The translations under genes were made by a program, and so were the position numbers. The notes beneath the pieces are model-generated. The model had not been told where the DNA came from and did not search any database. It saw nothing but the letters and a program-made list of their open reading frames with translations. Source: Symsagittifera roscoffensis (Eukaryota; Xenacoelomorpha; Acoela; Convolutidae). From it: DNA of 60,000 nucleotides. Where the stretch lies: NCBI RefSeq assembly GCF_963678635.1, contig NC_087062.1, forward strand, positions 47,853,283 through 47,913,282. The letters run 5' to 3'. Below are positions 9,810-21,545 of the stretch, piece by piece (the stretch's first letter is position 1; every line of letters begins with the position of its first letter).

Positions 9810-12539
9810 CTATAATAATTTCAACCCTTTAGACGATTCAATGTCATGTACATCACTAACAGCGGCATGGGTGGAAGTGTTTTTATTCTCCTTGGATCTG
9901 TTTGTTCCAGCCTTATTTGAGACATTCGATTTTTTCTTCCGCTGAAAATTTTTCGCGGTTCCATGGAGCAAGACATTATGTGTGCTATCGAAATCTGGCT
10001 TCGGGCGTTTTTTTTTAAGCTCTAGAACATTGCCGGAAACTATGATTGCCATTGAGGCAAGCGAAGCAAAGTTTTTGTTCAGCTACGTATTTTGCTCGCT
10101 GAGTAGCATTCTTATCCTTTAAAACAGCACAATTCTACAATGCATGACTACCCTTACGAAAACGCATGGCGGAAACTTAGACTCATCCTGAGCCTTTTCA
10201 GTTACCTGGCTATGGGCTGCAAAAATTTTGATTGTTTTTGGTATAACTGGTTCCTCGTTTTTTGCCTTAGCGTTAAGTACACGTAATCTTTCATGAATCT
10301 CGGCTTTTTCTGTCAACCAGTTATTAAAGTCTAAGAGTGTTGGGCGCTGCCAATTATGCCTAACAACATGCATTGGCCAAGCTTCCTTGAGGTTAGGTGG
10401 AAGGTTACTAACAGCTTGGTTCATTAGGTTAACACCCTTTAGATCATCGTTGAATGATTTGACAACTGCTACGAGGCCAGAGATGGAGGAGGAGAAACTA
10501 ATGACATTTTCCGAATTTTGCGTCTCAAGTGGAGAAAAAAGTATTGAACTTATCAAGATGCGCACCAACAATAGCGTGTGGTTGACCAAACTTGTACATA
10601 ACGCCACTATAACTAAATTCCGCAATTGCAGTTTTTGCTTTGCCTGTGACAAGTGTTCTTAAGTTTCAGATCATCGGTGAGAGCAGCGGAGTCAACGGTG
10701 GACTTAAACTGACCGAACCATTCGTGCCAGTTTAACGGGTTGCCGTCAAACTGGGCTAACTTCCATTCAAGAAGTTGATCTTTGCGGCTATGCATCAATA
10801 ATTCCGCCATTTCACGAGCGGAGAGAGGTCGATCCGATGAACAACCTTGGTTCGGATCAGCGGAAGACGGTGCGTAGTCTTCGTTGACTGATAACCAGTA
10901 CTAGTATAATTGACAAAATGCGGAACATGCTGGGGATGAACTGGCGGAGAAACAAAATACACAGTCCCACCACTTGTAAAAGGGGCGGTGGTTTTACATG
11001 GTGGGACAACAGTTGTCACATTAGAAAATTTGTTTCCAGCATTACAGCACTGGGCAGGCGTGACGACTGAGCTCTAGCTGCCAATCGCCATAAGTTTGCA
11101 TCACTTGTGTAGTAATTGTTGGTATCAGGTGACACAGTATGCGGTACAAAGGGAATATTATGTTGCGTCTGAAATGGCGTTGCATGGCAATTATGAGTCG
11201 AAAAGAAAACCGGCGGTGGGTTTACTTCAGAAGATGAGAAGCCACCACCAGCAAATGCAGGTGACAAAGAAAAAAACCAGAAGCGGGTTGTGCCGGTAAC
11301 ATTGGGACAGGTATTGATTCCGGTTGCCCGATGGCAAAACTACCATTAGTTATGTTTGAACTCATGGTCTGTAAAGGAACGGCAGACGGTGGTGGTAACA
11401 CGTGTGCACTAGAATGCGTATTGTTTACTGGGAATGAAACAGATGGAACAGAAGCTTGCAATGGCAAAAGGCTTGCACTGCCAAATTGAGGCATAGCCCT
11501 ATATCCATGACTATATATTCCAGGGTCACTCAATGCTGTGTGATCATGGTTATGACTTTTACTGGTGTGGATTGCATGAGCGAGGTTTGCGGAAGTAGTC
11601 GGTTCTGACGAAATTGGCTCAGGAGTGAAGGCCAGCAAACCTGGCGCACTAGCAACGTCAGGAGGTGCTTGTGAACTAACAGAGTCTACCCAATCATTAG
11701 TCCGATCGGTTGTTACTTTTGAAATAGGTTGACTTGCTCCTGTCGAGTTACTTTCCGCTACCTTCTCGCTAACCTCAGTTGAACTGTCTTCAAGTTCAAA
11801 CGCTTTCATTTCCATTTCAATTAGTTGTTTTAGGACTTTCAGTCAATTGCTCTAGTTCCAGCTGACTTTGTTCGAACTTAAGACGGTTCTCTTGCTCATT
11901 AAGTCTTATAGTTACTTGATACTGCCTTTCCAGCTCCTCATGGCGTCGTTGTGCTAAAGCTAGCTCATGCCGTTTCTCACTTGATGACATAGTGCGAACA
12001 GTCGACGTATGAAGAGTGGAAGCAGATTTATCAGACTTAAGTGAGTCAAGCTTTCTACTATCCTTAGACTTATTAATGACCTTAGACCTATTTTCAGATA
12101 CTGATGCTTCTGAATCTCTTGTTTCGTGCTAGCGCGAGGATGTCTCAGACCTAGTTTGTTGTAAAGATCCCTTGCCCCCTGTAATGCCGGCTGCTAAAAA
12201 TGACGAAGGTTCAAGGCTCATCTTGTAATTGTGAGCTTCATGCATTACTTTATTGTTCATTTCGGTTTTTTTCTTAAGCCGAAGGTCTTGCTGAGTAATC
12301 ATTTTTTCAGGGTTTTCCGTTTTTCCCGTTAAAGTAATTAATTGCTCATTTACGTCAACAGATTTTTCCAACGCAATTTTACATTTGTAAACAGCATTAC
12401 CAATTTTTGTGGTGCGACTATTATTCTCAATGTACTCAAGTAAAAATTTGTGACCTCTAAGCAACTCATTTTCTAGATTTAGACGGGTTTCAAATAACTT
12501 GCGTATCTTACTTTGAAATTTTTTGTCCATGTTTTTCAC
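9810..12539 (-). pseudogene. BEL/Pao gag region, copy A (broken; protease core deleted)
   Basis: Gag begins at 12539 (MDKKFQSKIRKLFETRL), a charged helical N-terminal part. A Ser/Pro/Gln-rich linker follows (11815-11020). The DUF1759-type segment starts near 10800 (QFDGNPLNWHEWFGQFK) and continues with VSNLPPNLKEAWP and LLDFNNWL (about 10420-10310). A zinc-knuckle region lies near 10160-10040, split by a frameshift. Between about 9830 and 9770 the sequence jumps straight from the post-gag linker to the region after the protease: about 230 bp present in copy B, holding the aspartic protease site, is absent. At least six frame breaks. Confidence 0.8.
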
Positions 12540-13328
12540 AAACTGACAATGTTTTACGGATGCTCACAAAATAGAAAAAACAATTAATAAAATGAGATAC
12601 TGTTTTTATATGTAATCAACTTTGCATTAACATATCAACATTAGTTTACAAGATGTGAGAACTTGACGTCTCAAAGCTTCTGCGTGAAGCCTTTTTTTTA
12701 TAGCTTTTCGAGCTTTGAGTGGTGAGCGGTTTGACTTCTTACCCGTCTTAACGATATTAAGATTAGTGCTATAATGCCTTAGAAGGAGGAGAGTCTTTAA
12801 CTCAAGGGAAGGAGGCTGGTGAAGCTCTTTCTACTTCTGATTTAGTACCTAGTCCATAGCCTTTTGCTTAGAGATAAAGTCTTTGACGATGTTCAGAACG
12901 AGAATACCTGTTGAACCTCTATATCCTCGGCTCCGTTCCGTCTACAGTATACGATCGCACAAAAGTTTGTCCTATACCTTAATAACAAATTAACAAGTTC
13001 CACACTACTCAGCCTGCGGTTACTGTTGCTGCGGTGCCTAGTTATCGAGTTATTAATAGTGTCATGCCAAATTACAAGGTCGTTTCGGTGAGACAAGTAG
13101 TGATGAAGGTAGTACTGTATTGTTTTCTGAGAGTCCCTAGCGTTAAAGTTCAAACTTAAACCTGGCTTTGTAAAGCAAGTATCTTTGACGCGCTTGTGGG
13201 ACGGAGCGGGTAGTTTTCGGAGCGCGTGATCCAAGGAACTAGCTCCTAGAACGAATAACTTACACTTAAGGGACCTATGCGACGGCTACGTAGGCTCAAG
13301 TACCAAGGGAGTTGGAAAATTAAGTAGA

Positions 13329-13800
13329 TTGGTTGAGCTCCAACAACACACACGGAGTAAACCTGAGGTTGAAAGAATTCAACTTGACTCACTTAATATC
13401 ACCGTACCTGACCACTTAACACTACGGTCACGCAAAGAGAGCAATAATCGGACGGACAGAAACAGCTTTGATTTACTTGAAGCGAACTGGCTTTCAATTT
13501 CACCAAAGTTGGGTGGGGGATCAGGCAAACTGGTTAAGTTCCAACAACAGACGCTGCAGAAACCTGAGGATGAAAAAACTCAACTTGACTCACTTAATAT
13601 CACCGTACCTGACCACTTAACACTACGGTCATGCAAAGAGAGCAATAATCGGACGGACAGAAACAGCTTTGATTTACTTGAAGCGAACTGGCTTTCAATT
13701 TCACCAAAGTTGGGTGGGGGATCAGGCAAACTGGTTAAGTTCCAACAACAGACGCTGCAGAAACCTGAGGATGAAAAAACTCAACTTAATTTGCCTGATA
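13329..13800. repeat. 201-bp tandem repeat in the BEL leader
   Basis: AACTTGACTCACTTAATATC occurs at 13381 and 13582, and its diverged third start is at 13783. Units 1 and 2 are nearly identical over their length, so the expansion is younger than the split from copy B, which has fewer units. Confidence 0.9.
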
Positions 13801-13826
13801 TTCCGCTACCAGACCACCTAACATAA
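13329..13826 (+). CDS. Antisense leader ORF with 67-residue repeats (copy A)
   Basis: Runs against the direction of the retroelement. 165 residues from ATG, and the frame is open further upstream past 13290. It is built of 2.5 units of 201 bp (starts at 13381, 13582 and 13783), exactly 67 codons, so the repeat keeps frame. Unit features are LNITVPDHLTLRS, NSFDLLEANWLSISPK and KPEDEKTQL: hydrophilic, no membrane segment, no known domain that I recognise. Copy B carries the same antisense frame at 45533-45859 with about 1.6 units, still open, although its sense genes are wrecked. Whether it is translated is unknown; a DNA or RNA-level repeat is the alternative. Confidence 0.4.
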   Translation: MVELQQHTRSKPEVERIQLDSLNITVPDHLTLRSRKESNNRTDRNSFDLLEANWLSISPKLGGGSGKLVKFQQQTLQKPEDEKTQLDSLNITVPDHLTLRSCKESNNRTDRNSFDLLEANWLSISPKLGGGSGKLVKFQQQTLQKPEDEKTQLNLPDIPLPDHLT

Positions 13827-14718
13827 GGTTGGTGTCATCATCTTACAGCACAGTTTCGCAGAATTCTGGAGACATTTTGAGGATTTTTTGGTATTTTTTT
13901 TAAATGTTTTCACAAAATTTTTCGGAAAATTTTGTTCAGTAGGTTCGAGTCATAAACCAATCCAAAAAACTAGTACAGTACCTCTTGTCTATGTTGCAGT
14001 TTCTCGGATTATTATTCCGTTCACATATATCCAAAAGTTTTTGGTATCGAGAAAAAATTGTCAAGTCAGGTTGTCTATGTACCGACTGGAAGATATTTCA
14101 GTTCAACGGAACTGTCAAAAAATTTTGGGTATTGAGAAAAATTACCGGGTGCTAGCTTGCGGGAAAAATTCAACCATATAAGACATCGTATAAAATTTTA
14201 TAGCACAAATGGAAAGTTTCAAAAGTTTGTCGAGTCTTACAGTTTAGGAGATCGGGCGGTCACCGGTCTTACACGGCACTTACGCTCTCTGCAATCCGCA
14301 ACAGATGCTGTGCAATCCGCTACAGACCCTCTTCAAGCCGCAACATATGAATTCCGACCGACAGCACTCTGTTTGAGCCAACTGCTTTCGTACAACTCTG
14401 GGGATTCTGCCAACTGCACTCGTGTCGGGAAAACTGTCCGAGAAACAAATCGAAAGGGAACTATCAACGATCCCGGTCCCTTGTGTCCCTCGGTGAAGCT
14501 CGTGTCGTGAAGAGAAAGTAGTCGTGAGACGTCAAGTCCAGTTTGCGAACAACTTTAGCCTCTGTCGCCGACGGATGTCGTCTCGCCGTCAAGGCTGCTT
14601 TACCTGGGTTTCGTGATGGCTGACTTCTAAGCTGTGATTGCGTTCCTGTCCGTCAGTCGGATTGCGAGTCCCTTGTTGTGTCGCAATACTAAACTCTGTC
14701 CCTGGTGGGGCGCCAAAT

Positions 14719-15167
14719 TGTGCTCGCTAAATCTCCATAGGATGAATTTAAAACCGAAAAATCAAAATAACTTCGTATTCTCGGCAATACAAAATTCATC
14801 GGCAATATTGATAATATCATCCAAAATTTGCTGTAAAACAAGTTCATAAATTCACCAATCATCAGCTTCAATAAACACATTGGCGCAAGCTAGCCACAAG
14901 AATCGGTCGGTAGTGTCCTTGCTCTTTTTGGCGGTCAGCCTTAATCAAGGCTGAACCAAATTAGAACCAAAAAACAGTTAAAATAGGATGTAACCCCCCT
15001 TTTTTTTATTAATACATGGGCAGGTGGAGTTTATATAGTGGCAAGTTTATATAGTCGGTACGTTTGCTTAGGCCGCTCGGCCAACTGTGCTTATGGTTGG
15101 TTACATTTTGGTCCAATCATATTCAAGCTTGTGCATTTATACTCTCGCTTACATTTGCGTTGCAACA
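14719..15167 (-). repeat. 5-prime LTR of BEL copy A
   Basis: 449 bp. Matches 5820-6294 throughout apart from small deletions: the GAGACAAATT before GCTCTTTTTGGCGG is missing, and the box B half of the tRNA-like segment is replaced by a TTTATATAG repeat. Box A remains at 15073-15083. Confidence 0.9.
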
Positions 15168-15684
15168 GGTTGGGTCAAATGCTTTTTTGTTACCATTTTG
15201 TCTAGATTAAAAACAACAAGAATTTTTGACGCAGCTGTAGTCTTGCGTGTCATATTTTCTTTGTCTGTGTCGCTAAAAAACTTCTGATGGGAACATTTCT
15301 TCAACAAAAGAAACTCCTGCTTGAGCGATCTTAGAAGTTCAACAGATTTAATTCGTTTTAGCGAATACTTTTCTCTAAATAGTCATTGCTCGAGAGCCAC
15401 TTACACGAAAGCTATTATCAGTAATTTTTTAATGGGTTGTTCCACTCTAGCACTGTGTTTGAGGCCGGAAATAGAAAATGCTGAGGACATCCTGATTGGT
15501 GGGTAAGGCCAGTTGTGAGGGTTTATGAAAATGGGTTATCCCAGATAGGCGTCCGTTTCAGTTTACGTTTTTCGTACTTCGTTTCCCTGATGCTAATCAT
15601 TGTACTAATATTATGAGCCAGCTTTAGATTTGTAAGAAATCAACTCTTTTTATTCTGAAGCTTTGATCTGAAATTCAACCTTAT
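15168..15684. other. Interval without a firm gene; one possible exon
   Basis: A plus-strand frame at 15321-15506 ends in NAEDILIGG just before GGTAAGG, which resembles a splice donor. An AACAG acceptor-like site precedes it at about 15340. No domain is recognisable and no partner exon was found. The rest shows nothing. Confidence 0.25.
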
Positions 15685-15845
15685 TGTTCCGACTTTTGTA
15701 ACAAAAGTAACGGAATAATTGTGCTCGGGGTGGGGTTTTTTTTCAGACAAAATTCGACTTTTTAATTAGCCATTTTTGTTGGATTTTTTATATCATTCCA
15801 AAGGTATTGTTGTCCTGAGCTTAAATTTGAAAACATATTTAACCT
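15685..15845. repeat. Left member of a distant imperfect inverted repeat
   Basis: TATTGTTGTCCTGAGCTTAA (15804-15823) and the preceding GTTCCGACTTTTGTAACAAA and GGGGTTTTTTTTCAGAC parts align with the reverse complement of 41440-41610 at roughly 70 percent by eye. The pair brackets the whole gypsy-type block. It may be a diverged terminal inverted repeat or two independent copies of a dispersed repeat. Confidence 0.4.
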
Positions 15846-16105
15846 TCTATCATTTTTTTAAAAGTAATTGGGGTTTAAATATGGTCATTTTGGCCCATTT
15901 GGGACTATTAACGCGCAATATATTTCGCGTTATTAACGTCTTAGAAGTTTTTGCAAATTGGTTTGAGAAAGTTTATTTGCCATAATTTACTTTTTACTAG
16001 GAGCGTAATCTATCACTCTGTAATTTATATGGCGTGTGAGGGATAATTTTCACACAAAAAATCTCAAAATTGAATTAATTTTTTTCATTTTTTTTTTTTT
16101 TTTTT

Positions 16106-16305
16106 NNNNNNNNNNNNNNNNNNNNNNNNNNNNNNNNNNNNNNNNNNNNNNNNNNNNNNNNNNNNNNNNNNNNNNNNNNNNNNNNNNNNNNNNNNNNNNN
16201 NNNNNNNNNNNNNNNNNNNNNNNNNNNNNNNNNNNNNNNNNNNNNNNNNNNNNNNNNNNNNNNNNNNNNNNNNNNNNNNNNNNNNNNNNNNNNNNNNNNN
16301 NNNNN
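16106..16305. other. Assembly gap, 200 N
   Basis: Exactly 200 N, following a T run. Probably a placeholder, so the true distance across it is unknown and open frames across it are meaningless. Confidence 0.99.
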
Positions 16306-17080
16306 GGGTAATTTTCAGTAATTACAGGATAATTTTCTTAAAGTGAAACAATTTTAATACTTATTTTTGAAAAAGTAGTTTGTAAAATTCAAAAGAAAGT
16401 TTTTGGTTTTTGAAATGATTTTTTCAATGCAAATTTCTGATCTTTTTGCCTCAGTTTTAACGTAAGTTGTTTTTTGATTCATAAGTTATGCGTTCGTAGT
16501 TGCTGCTGTTAATGAGTTATTCGTGAATGACTATTTTGTAAGGATACATTTGTAGCTTTTTTTACCGATATAGAAGATGTTTCGTGTCTAAAAAATTTCG
16601 CTTTTGTGATTTTATAAATGTAAATATATGTGTGTAAAAATGTATAAATAATTATCTATCAAATCATAGGCGGATTTAGAAGAGGGTAATTCTCAGTTAA
16701 TATATGATAATATTCTTAAAGTAAAACGATTTTATCTCTCTTTTTTGAAAAATAAGGTTATAAATTTCGGAAGTGTAAGTCACGGTCTTTCGGTGTGAGG
16801 AAATTGAAAGTTAGTGAGAAATGATTAAATTTATTTCAAAAAAATCGTAGGTTTTGGTGTCGCGAAGTGCCGTGGAAAGAACATTATCATATTTTTATTG
16901 GTGCAGTTAATGAAAAATACATATAGTGATTTTATGAAAAATTCCCAGTTACTTAGGATTAGTATTTTCGTCGTCTTCTAAAAATGTATCTTCCATATAA
17001 CGTGCAATAGCGTGATCATAGTGATTGATTGAGAATTGCTTTGCTTTCGGTGCAACAAACCTATTTAATGTTTGCATTAG
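16306..17080. repeat. Duplicated AT-rich segment, possible element end
   Basis: GGGTAATTTTCAGTAATTAC at 16306 recurs in diverged form at 16684 (GGGTAATTCTCAGTTAAT), period about 378, each followed by TTCTTAAAGTGAAACAATTTT-like and TTTTTGAAAAA sequence. It lies at the downstream end of the minus-strand gypsy-type block and could be part of a 3-prime terminal region. No second LTR could be matched to it on the right side, so this is uncertain. Confidence 0.35.
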
Positions 17081-17302
17081 TCCTATGGTTGTGAATTGTA
17101 TTTCATGAAGTGCTGTGCTTGGGTGGTGTAGTCGAGTTGGACATAATTCATTGTCTTCTGGATTATTATATCATGGATGTGATAATGGGTTAGTGAAATG
17201 GTAATATGATGTCCATGAGAGTGTGGAAAACAGAGTATATTCTTCAACCTGAGTTCGTTGGTCATTGTTAGTGGTCTGATAATAATTATCTTGTGAAAAC
17301 TT

Positions 17303-19221
17303 GAAATGAAATCCAAAAAAGTTAAACATAGCGTATAAGATAGTCAATCTTTCTAAGATGTAATGAGACCATCCTAGAAAATCTAGGATTTCGTTTTTTA
17401 GGTTTACAAAACTAAAAACATTAACAGGTGAAATATCTTCATGACGGTATTTTTTACCGTTTAAATAAATGTGATTTTTAATATCTTTAAAGTGTTCACT
17501 GTAGTCTTTTGCATTGATGTTTGGAAATCCTCCGGTATCCTTAAGTTTTGATCTATGGAATGTCTTTGGATTGTATCCATTTTTGTAAGGAGTTATGCAA
17601 ATATGATGTTGTAAATCGGATCTGGAGTATATACCGATTGATTGTAAATGTATGTTTGGGTTTCTAGCAATAGCTCTGATACTTTCTGGTGAAATTTCTT
17701 TAAGAAGGGTGATATAAGTGTAGCGTATGGTGTGAGAAGATAGTATTTATCTTCATCTTGGTTTAGCTGTACTGCATTGTAGCTACTTTCAGATCCACAT
17801 GGAACGGCTTTATCCCAAAAAAAAGGTTCGTCTAGAAAGTGTGTCAACAAATTGTTTTCTACTTTTGTAGAATATAGGGATTCTTTTGTAACACCTTTTA
17901 TCTTCAAAAACATATAATGCGGATATTTTTTTTTCGTACATGTGTAATGCCATAATAAGTTTCCTTCGTAATCTATAAGATTTGATCTAGTTCCTGATAA
18001 CTAATAACCTGTGTAAGGTATTTTTAAAACTGCGAGTGCAAGTGATTGTAAAATTTGTGTTCGTTCAAGTTCACATAAGTGATGAAGCGTTTCTAATTCT
18101 GATAGTAATTTTACTTGAAAAATTAGGCTTATTGTGTAATCCAATTTCAAGTCTAAGAGGATTTCATAGTGGATTGCACCAAAATAAGAATTGATCATGA
18201 GTGATAGTTCTTGTAAACGTATACTGCCTTTGTCTTGTGGGCAAAATTTTCAACCAGTATTTCCTGTGTTTTTCAGAAATGTTAGTGATATGTACGAATT
18301 TTCGTCGTTATTATTGTGATACGTTGTATATGGGTTACTTATTAATTTTCCTGTTTTCATGTTGACACCTTTTTTGCATTCGAGAAGAATTTACTGAATA
18401 TTGTGGTTTATAAAGTGGAGTTTTAAATTTGCAAACGAGTTCTGTTTCAGGGTAATTTTGAAAACGTGTCAATTTAATTTCTATTCCTTTGATATTGTTA
18501 TAACGATTTGTTTTTTGTTGGATTTTATCAGGGTGTACTTTGTCATAAGGGGTTGATTCAATGAAGTTTTTTGACGAAATTTCATCGTTCTTGCGTGAAT
18601 TTTTGCAACTTGAAATGTGTTACATGTGTCTTCAGGGAACCAAACAAAATTTGCTTGTGTTTTTGTTGTTGGATAACAAAAACTCTGGTCATTTTTGCAA
18701 GGTAAGCGAATTCCTTGATAAATGATAGTGTCGCCTTTTATGTCTCGTGTTAGTTGCACTTTTTCTAAATGGATTTTCCAAGCGAAAAACATTATTTCTT
18801 GATATCCTTTGTTTTTTGTGTCTGCTTTACAATTTGAAGGTGTGTTTATTCCAAGGTGTGGTATCCCATTTTTATCATGGAGACTATAATTTAATCGTCC
18901 ATGTGCGCTCACCAATTAATGAACGGGTATTTATAGTCTAATTTTATATGGCCTTGGTATCTTTCAAGTTCTGCTTGATGCGCAGAGTCTCGAAAAAAAC
19001 TTGAAAATTTACCAATTTTCGATTGTGCATTTATATTTAGTTAGTTTTAATTGTTGAAGCTCGCTTTTACAATCTTCAGGATTAAGATCTAAAAATTTGT
19101 TTATATTGCTTGGATAGTAAGATTCGTGATAGAGTCCAGTTTTATTTCCGTTTGAGACTTGTGAACAATTTATTTTTTTCTCTGAAATTGTTGCTGTGAA
19201 TTTATATCCAGTTAAGGTTGT
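17303..19221 (-). pseudogene. Env-like glycoprotein gene, copy E1 (broken)
   Basis: Longest open piece 18915-18481. Seen in it: NTPSNCKAD, RLPCKNDQSFCYPTT and FPEDTCNTFQV, giving several cysteines spaced as in a disulfide-bonded ectodomain. Its start side (19220-18940) has GYKFTATISEKK and NPEDCKSELQ-like sequence. The end side (17420-17320) has a hydrophobic stretch read as ILDFLGWSHYILERLTILY, a candidate membrane or pre-membrane segment. Position after integrase in the element order and this architecture suggest an envelope protein. The fusion-protein class cannot be told. Stops and frameshifts throughout. Confidence 0.55.
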
Positions 19222-19721
19222 AGCTCGGATTGGTAAGAAAGGGAACGGTTGAGGGATCCAATCTGGCGGCTCATCGTGGGCTAAAAAGATGGTTGTTCCG
19301 AGAGCGAAATTAGTGACGAGTGGCTTTTCTATAATTTGCTTGATTGTATCTTTTATGTTTGGATGGTGGGCTGCTAAGTGAGTAACTGGGCTTTGTGGGT
19401 AGCTATGTCTTGTATAGATGTGCTCTGTTATTGCTGTATTCCTATAGTTTTGTGGAACTAAAGATAACGGATGGTTATTATGTAATTTGTGTAATTGTGG
19501 TACAGTAGTTGTTGTAATTATGTTGTCATGTGGAGTATCGTATTCATTTGCTGTGGCTGATAGTTTTTTGTTGTATTCATTTTTTTGAGCGTCGATAAAA
19601 GTTTTATTAATTGAGGTTCAAAATATACCAAAAAATCCTGCGAATAATATGCGTGCTACACTTGCTTGTTTGTTTACTTGTGTATGTAATACGCATGTGT
19701 TATAGATTCCTTTCAATAATG
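19222..19721 (-). pseudogene. C-terminal tail of env copy E2
   Basis: Continues the frame of the membrane-side end of E2: after FFGFHF it reads through LLKGIYNTCVLHTQVNKQ and ARILFAGFFGIF (hydrophobic), then a Asn/His/Thr-rich hydrophilic tail to about 19230. There it is fused to the start part of env copy E1, so E1 lacks its own upstream part. One in-frame stop was seen. Confidence 0.45.
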
Positions 19722-21545
19722 AGAAATGAAATCCAAAAAAGTTAAACATAGCGTATAAGATAGTCAATCTTTCTAAGATGTAATGAGACCATCCTAGAAA
19801 ATCTAGGATTTCGTTTTTTAGGTTTACAAAATTAAAAACATTAAAAGGTGAAATATCTTCTTGACGGTATTTTTTACCGTTTAAATAGATGTGATTTTTA
19901 ATATCTTTAAAGTATCCACTGTAGTCTTTTGCATGGATGTTTGGAAATCATCCGGTTTCCTTAAGTTTTGATCTATGGAGTGTCTTTGGATTGTATCCAT
20001 TTTTGTAAGGAGTTATGAAATTTTTGTGTGCAATTATGATGTTGTAAATCGCATCTGGAGTATATACCGATTGATTGTAAATGTATGTTTGGGTTTCTAG
20101 CAATAGCTCTGATGCTTTCTGGTGAAATTTCTCTAAGGGTGACATAAGTGTAGGGTATGGTGTGAGAAGATAGTATTTATCTTCATCTTGGTTTAGCTGT
20201 ACTACATTGTGGCTACTTTCAGTTCCACATGGAACGGCTTTATCCCAAAAAAAGTTCGTCTAGAAAGTGTGTCAACAAATTGTTTTCTACTTTTGTAGAA
20301 TATAGGGATTCTTTTGTAACACATTTATCTTCAAAAACGTATAATGGGGATATTTTTTTCGTACATGTGTAATGCCATAATAAATTTCCTTCGTAATCTA
20401 TAAGATTTGATCTAGTTCCTGATAATTATTAACCTGTGTAAGGTATTTTTAATACTGCGAGTGCAAGTGAGTGTAAAATTTGTGTTCGTTCAAGTTCACA
20501 TAAGTGAGGAAGCGTTTCTAATTCTGATAGTAATTTTACTTGAAAAATTATGCTTATTGTGTAATCCAATTTCAAGTCCAAGTGGATTTCATAGTGAATT
20601 GCACCAAAATAAGAATTGATCATGAGTGATAGTTCTTGTAAACGTATACTGCCTTTGTCTTGTGGGCAAAATTTTCAACCAGTATTTCCTGTGTTTTTCA
20701 GAAATGTTAGTGATATGTACGAATTTTCGTCGTTATTATTGTGATACGTTGTATATGGGGTACTTATTAATTTTCCTGTTTTCATGTCGACACCTTTTTT
20801 GCATTCGAGAAAAATTTCCTGAATATTGTGGTTTATAAAAATGAGTTTTAAATTTGCAAGCGAGTTCTGTTTAAGGGTAAATTTGAAAACGTGTCAAATT
20901 AATTTCTATTCCTTTGATATTGTTATAACGATTTGTTTTTTGTTGGATTTTATCAGGGTGTACTTTGTCATAAGGGGTTGATTCAATGAAGTTTTGTTGA
21001 TGAAATTTTATCGTTCTTGCGTGAACTTTTGCAACTTGAAATGTGTTACATGTGTCTTCAGGGAACCAAACAAAATTTGCTTGTGTTTTTGTTGTTGGAT
21101 AACAAAAACTCTGGTCATTTTTGCAAGGTAAGCGAATTCCTTGATAAATGATAGTGTCGCCTTTTATGTCTCGTGTTAGTTGCACTTTTTCTAAATGGAT
21201 TTTCCAAGCGAAAAACATTATTTCTTGATATCCTTTGTTTTTTGTGTCTGCTTTACAATTTTATATGACCATGGTATCTTTCAAGTTCTGCTTGATGTGC
21301 ACACTCTCGAAAGAAACTTGAAAATTTAACAATTTTCGATTCGTGCCTTTATATTTAGTTAGTTTTAAATGTTGAAGCTCGCTTTTACAACCTTCAGGAT
21401 TAAGATCTAAGAATTTTTTTATCTTGCTTGGGTTGTAAGATTCGTGATAGAGTCCAGTTTTATTTCCGTTTGAGACTTGTGAACAATTTACTTTTTTCTC
21501 TGAAATTGTTGCTGTGAATTTTTATCCTGTTAAGGTTGTAGCTCG
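19722..21545 (-). pseudogene. Env-like glycoprotein gene, copy E2 (broken)
   Basis: Near-identical to E1 for about 1.8 kb (the join at 19722 matches 17303). Open piece 21218-20871 repeats the RLPCKNDQSFCYPTT and FPEDTCNTFQV region. Relative to E1 it lacks about 100 bp between TTTACAATT and TTTTATATG at 21255, a deletion at short matching bases that removes the start of the open piece seen in E1. An 8-base insertion in E1 (TTAAGAAG, about 17699) is absent here. Confidence 0.55.

Larger units (their letters stand above)
12540..14718 (-). other. Leader of BEL copy A
   Basis: About 2.2 kb between the 5-prime LTR and gag with no sense-strand coding. The part next to the LTR (14701-14717, minus strand TTTGGCGCCCCACCAGGG) looks like a primer binding site of the TGGCGCC class. 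The leader also carries the antisense repeat ORF at 13329-13826 and two short direct repeats of the CAATCCGC(A/T)ACAGA type at about 14290-14345. Confidence 0.6.
5820..15167 (-). mobile_element. BEL/Pao LTR retrotransposon, copy A (defective)
   Basis: About 9.35 kb, read right to left: 5-prime LTR 14719-15167, primer-site-like sequence, leader, gag, RT/RNase H, integrase, 3-prime LTR 5820-6294. LTRs begin TGTTGCAACG and end near CACA in the element's sense, as usual in the family. CAGGT stands before the left LTR (5815-5819) and again at 15166-15170, overlapping the last two LTR bases. Loss of one CA from an original CACAGGT would explain this, making CAGGT the target duplication (inference). 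The coding region is broken into more than a dozen frames and lacks the protease core. Its closest relative in the window is copy B at 43950-53392, in the opposite orientation. Confidence 0.9.

Noticed and set aside
13329-13826. A CRISPR-like or direct-repeat array
   Set aside because: Units are 201 bp with no spacers and the sequence is eukaryotic. It is an ordinary tandem repeat.
16036-16311. ORF spanning the N gap
   Set aside because: It exists only because N bases contain no stops.
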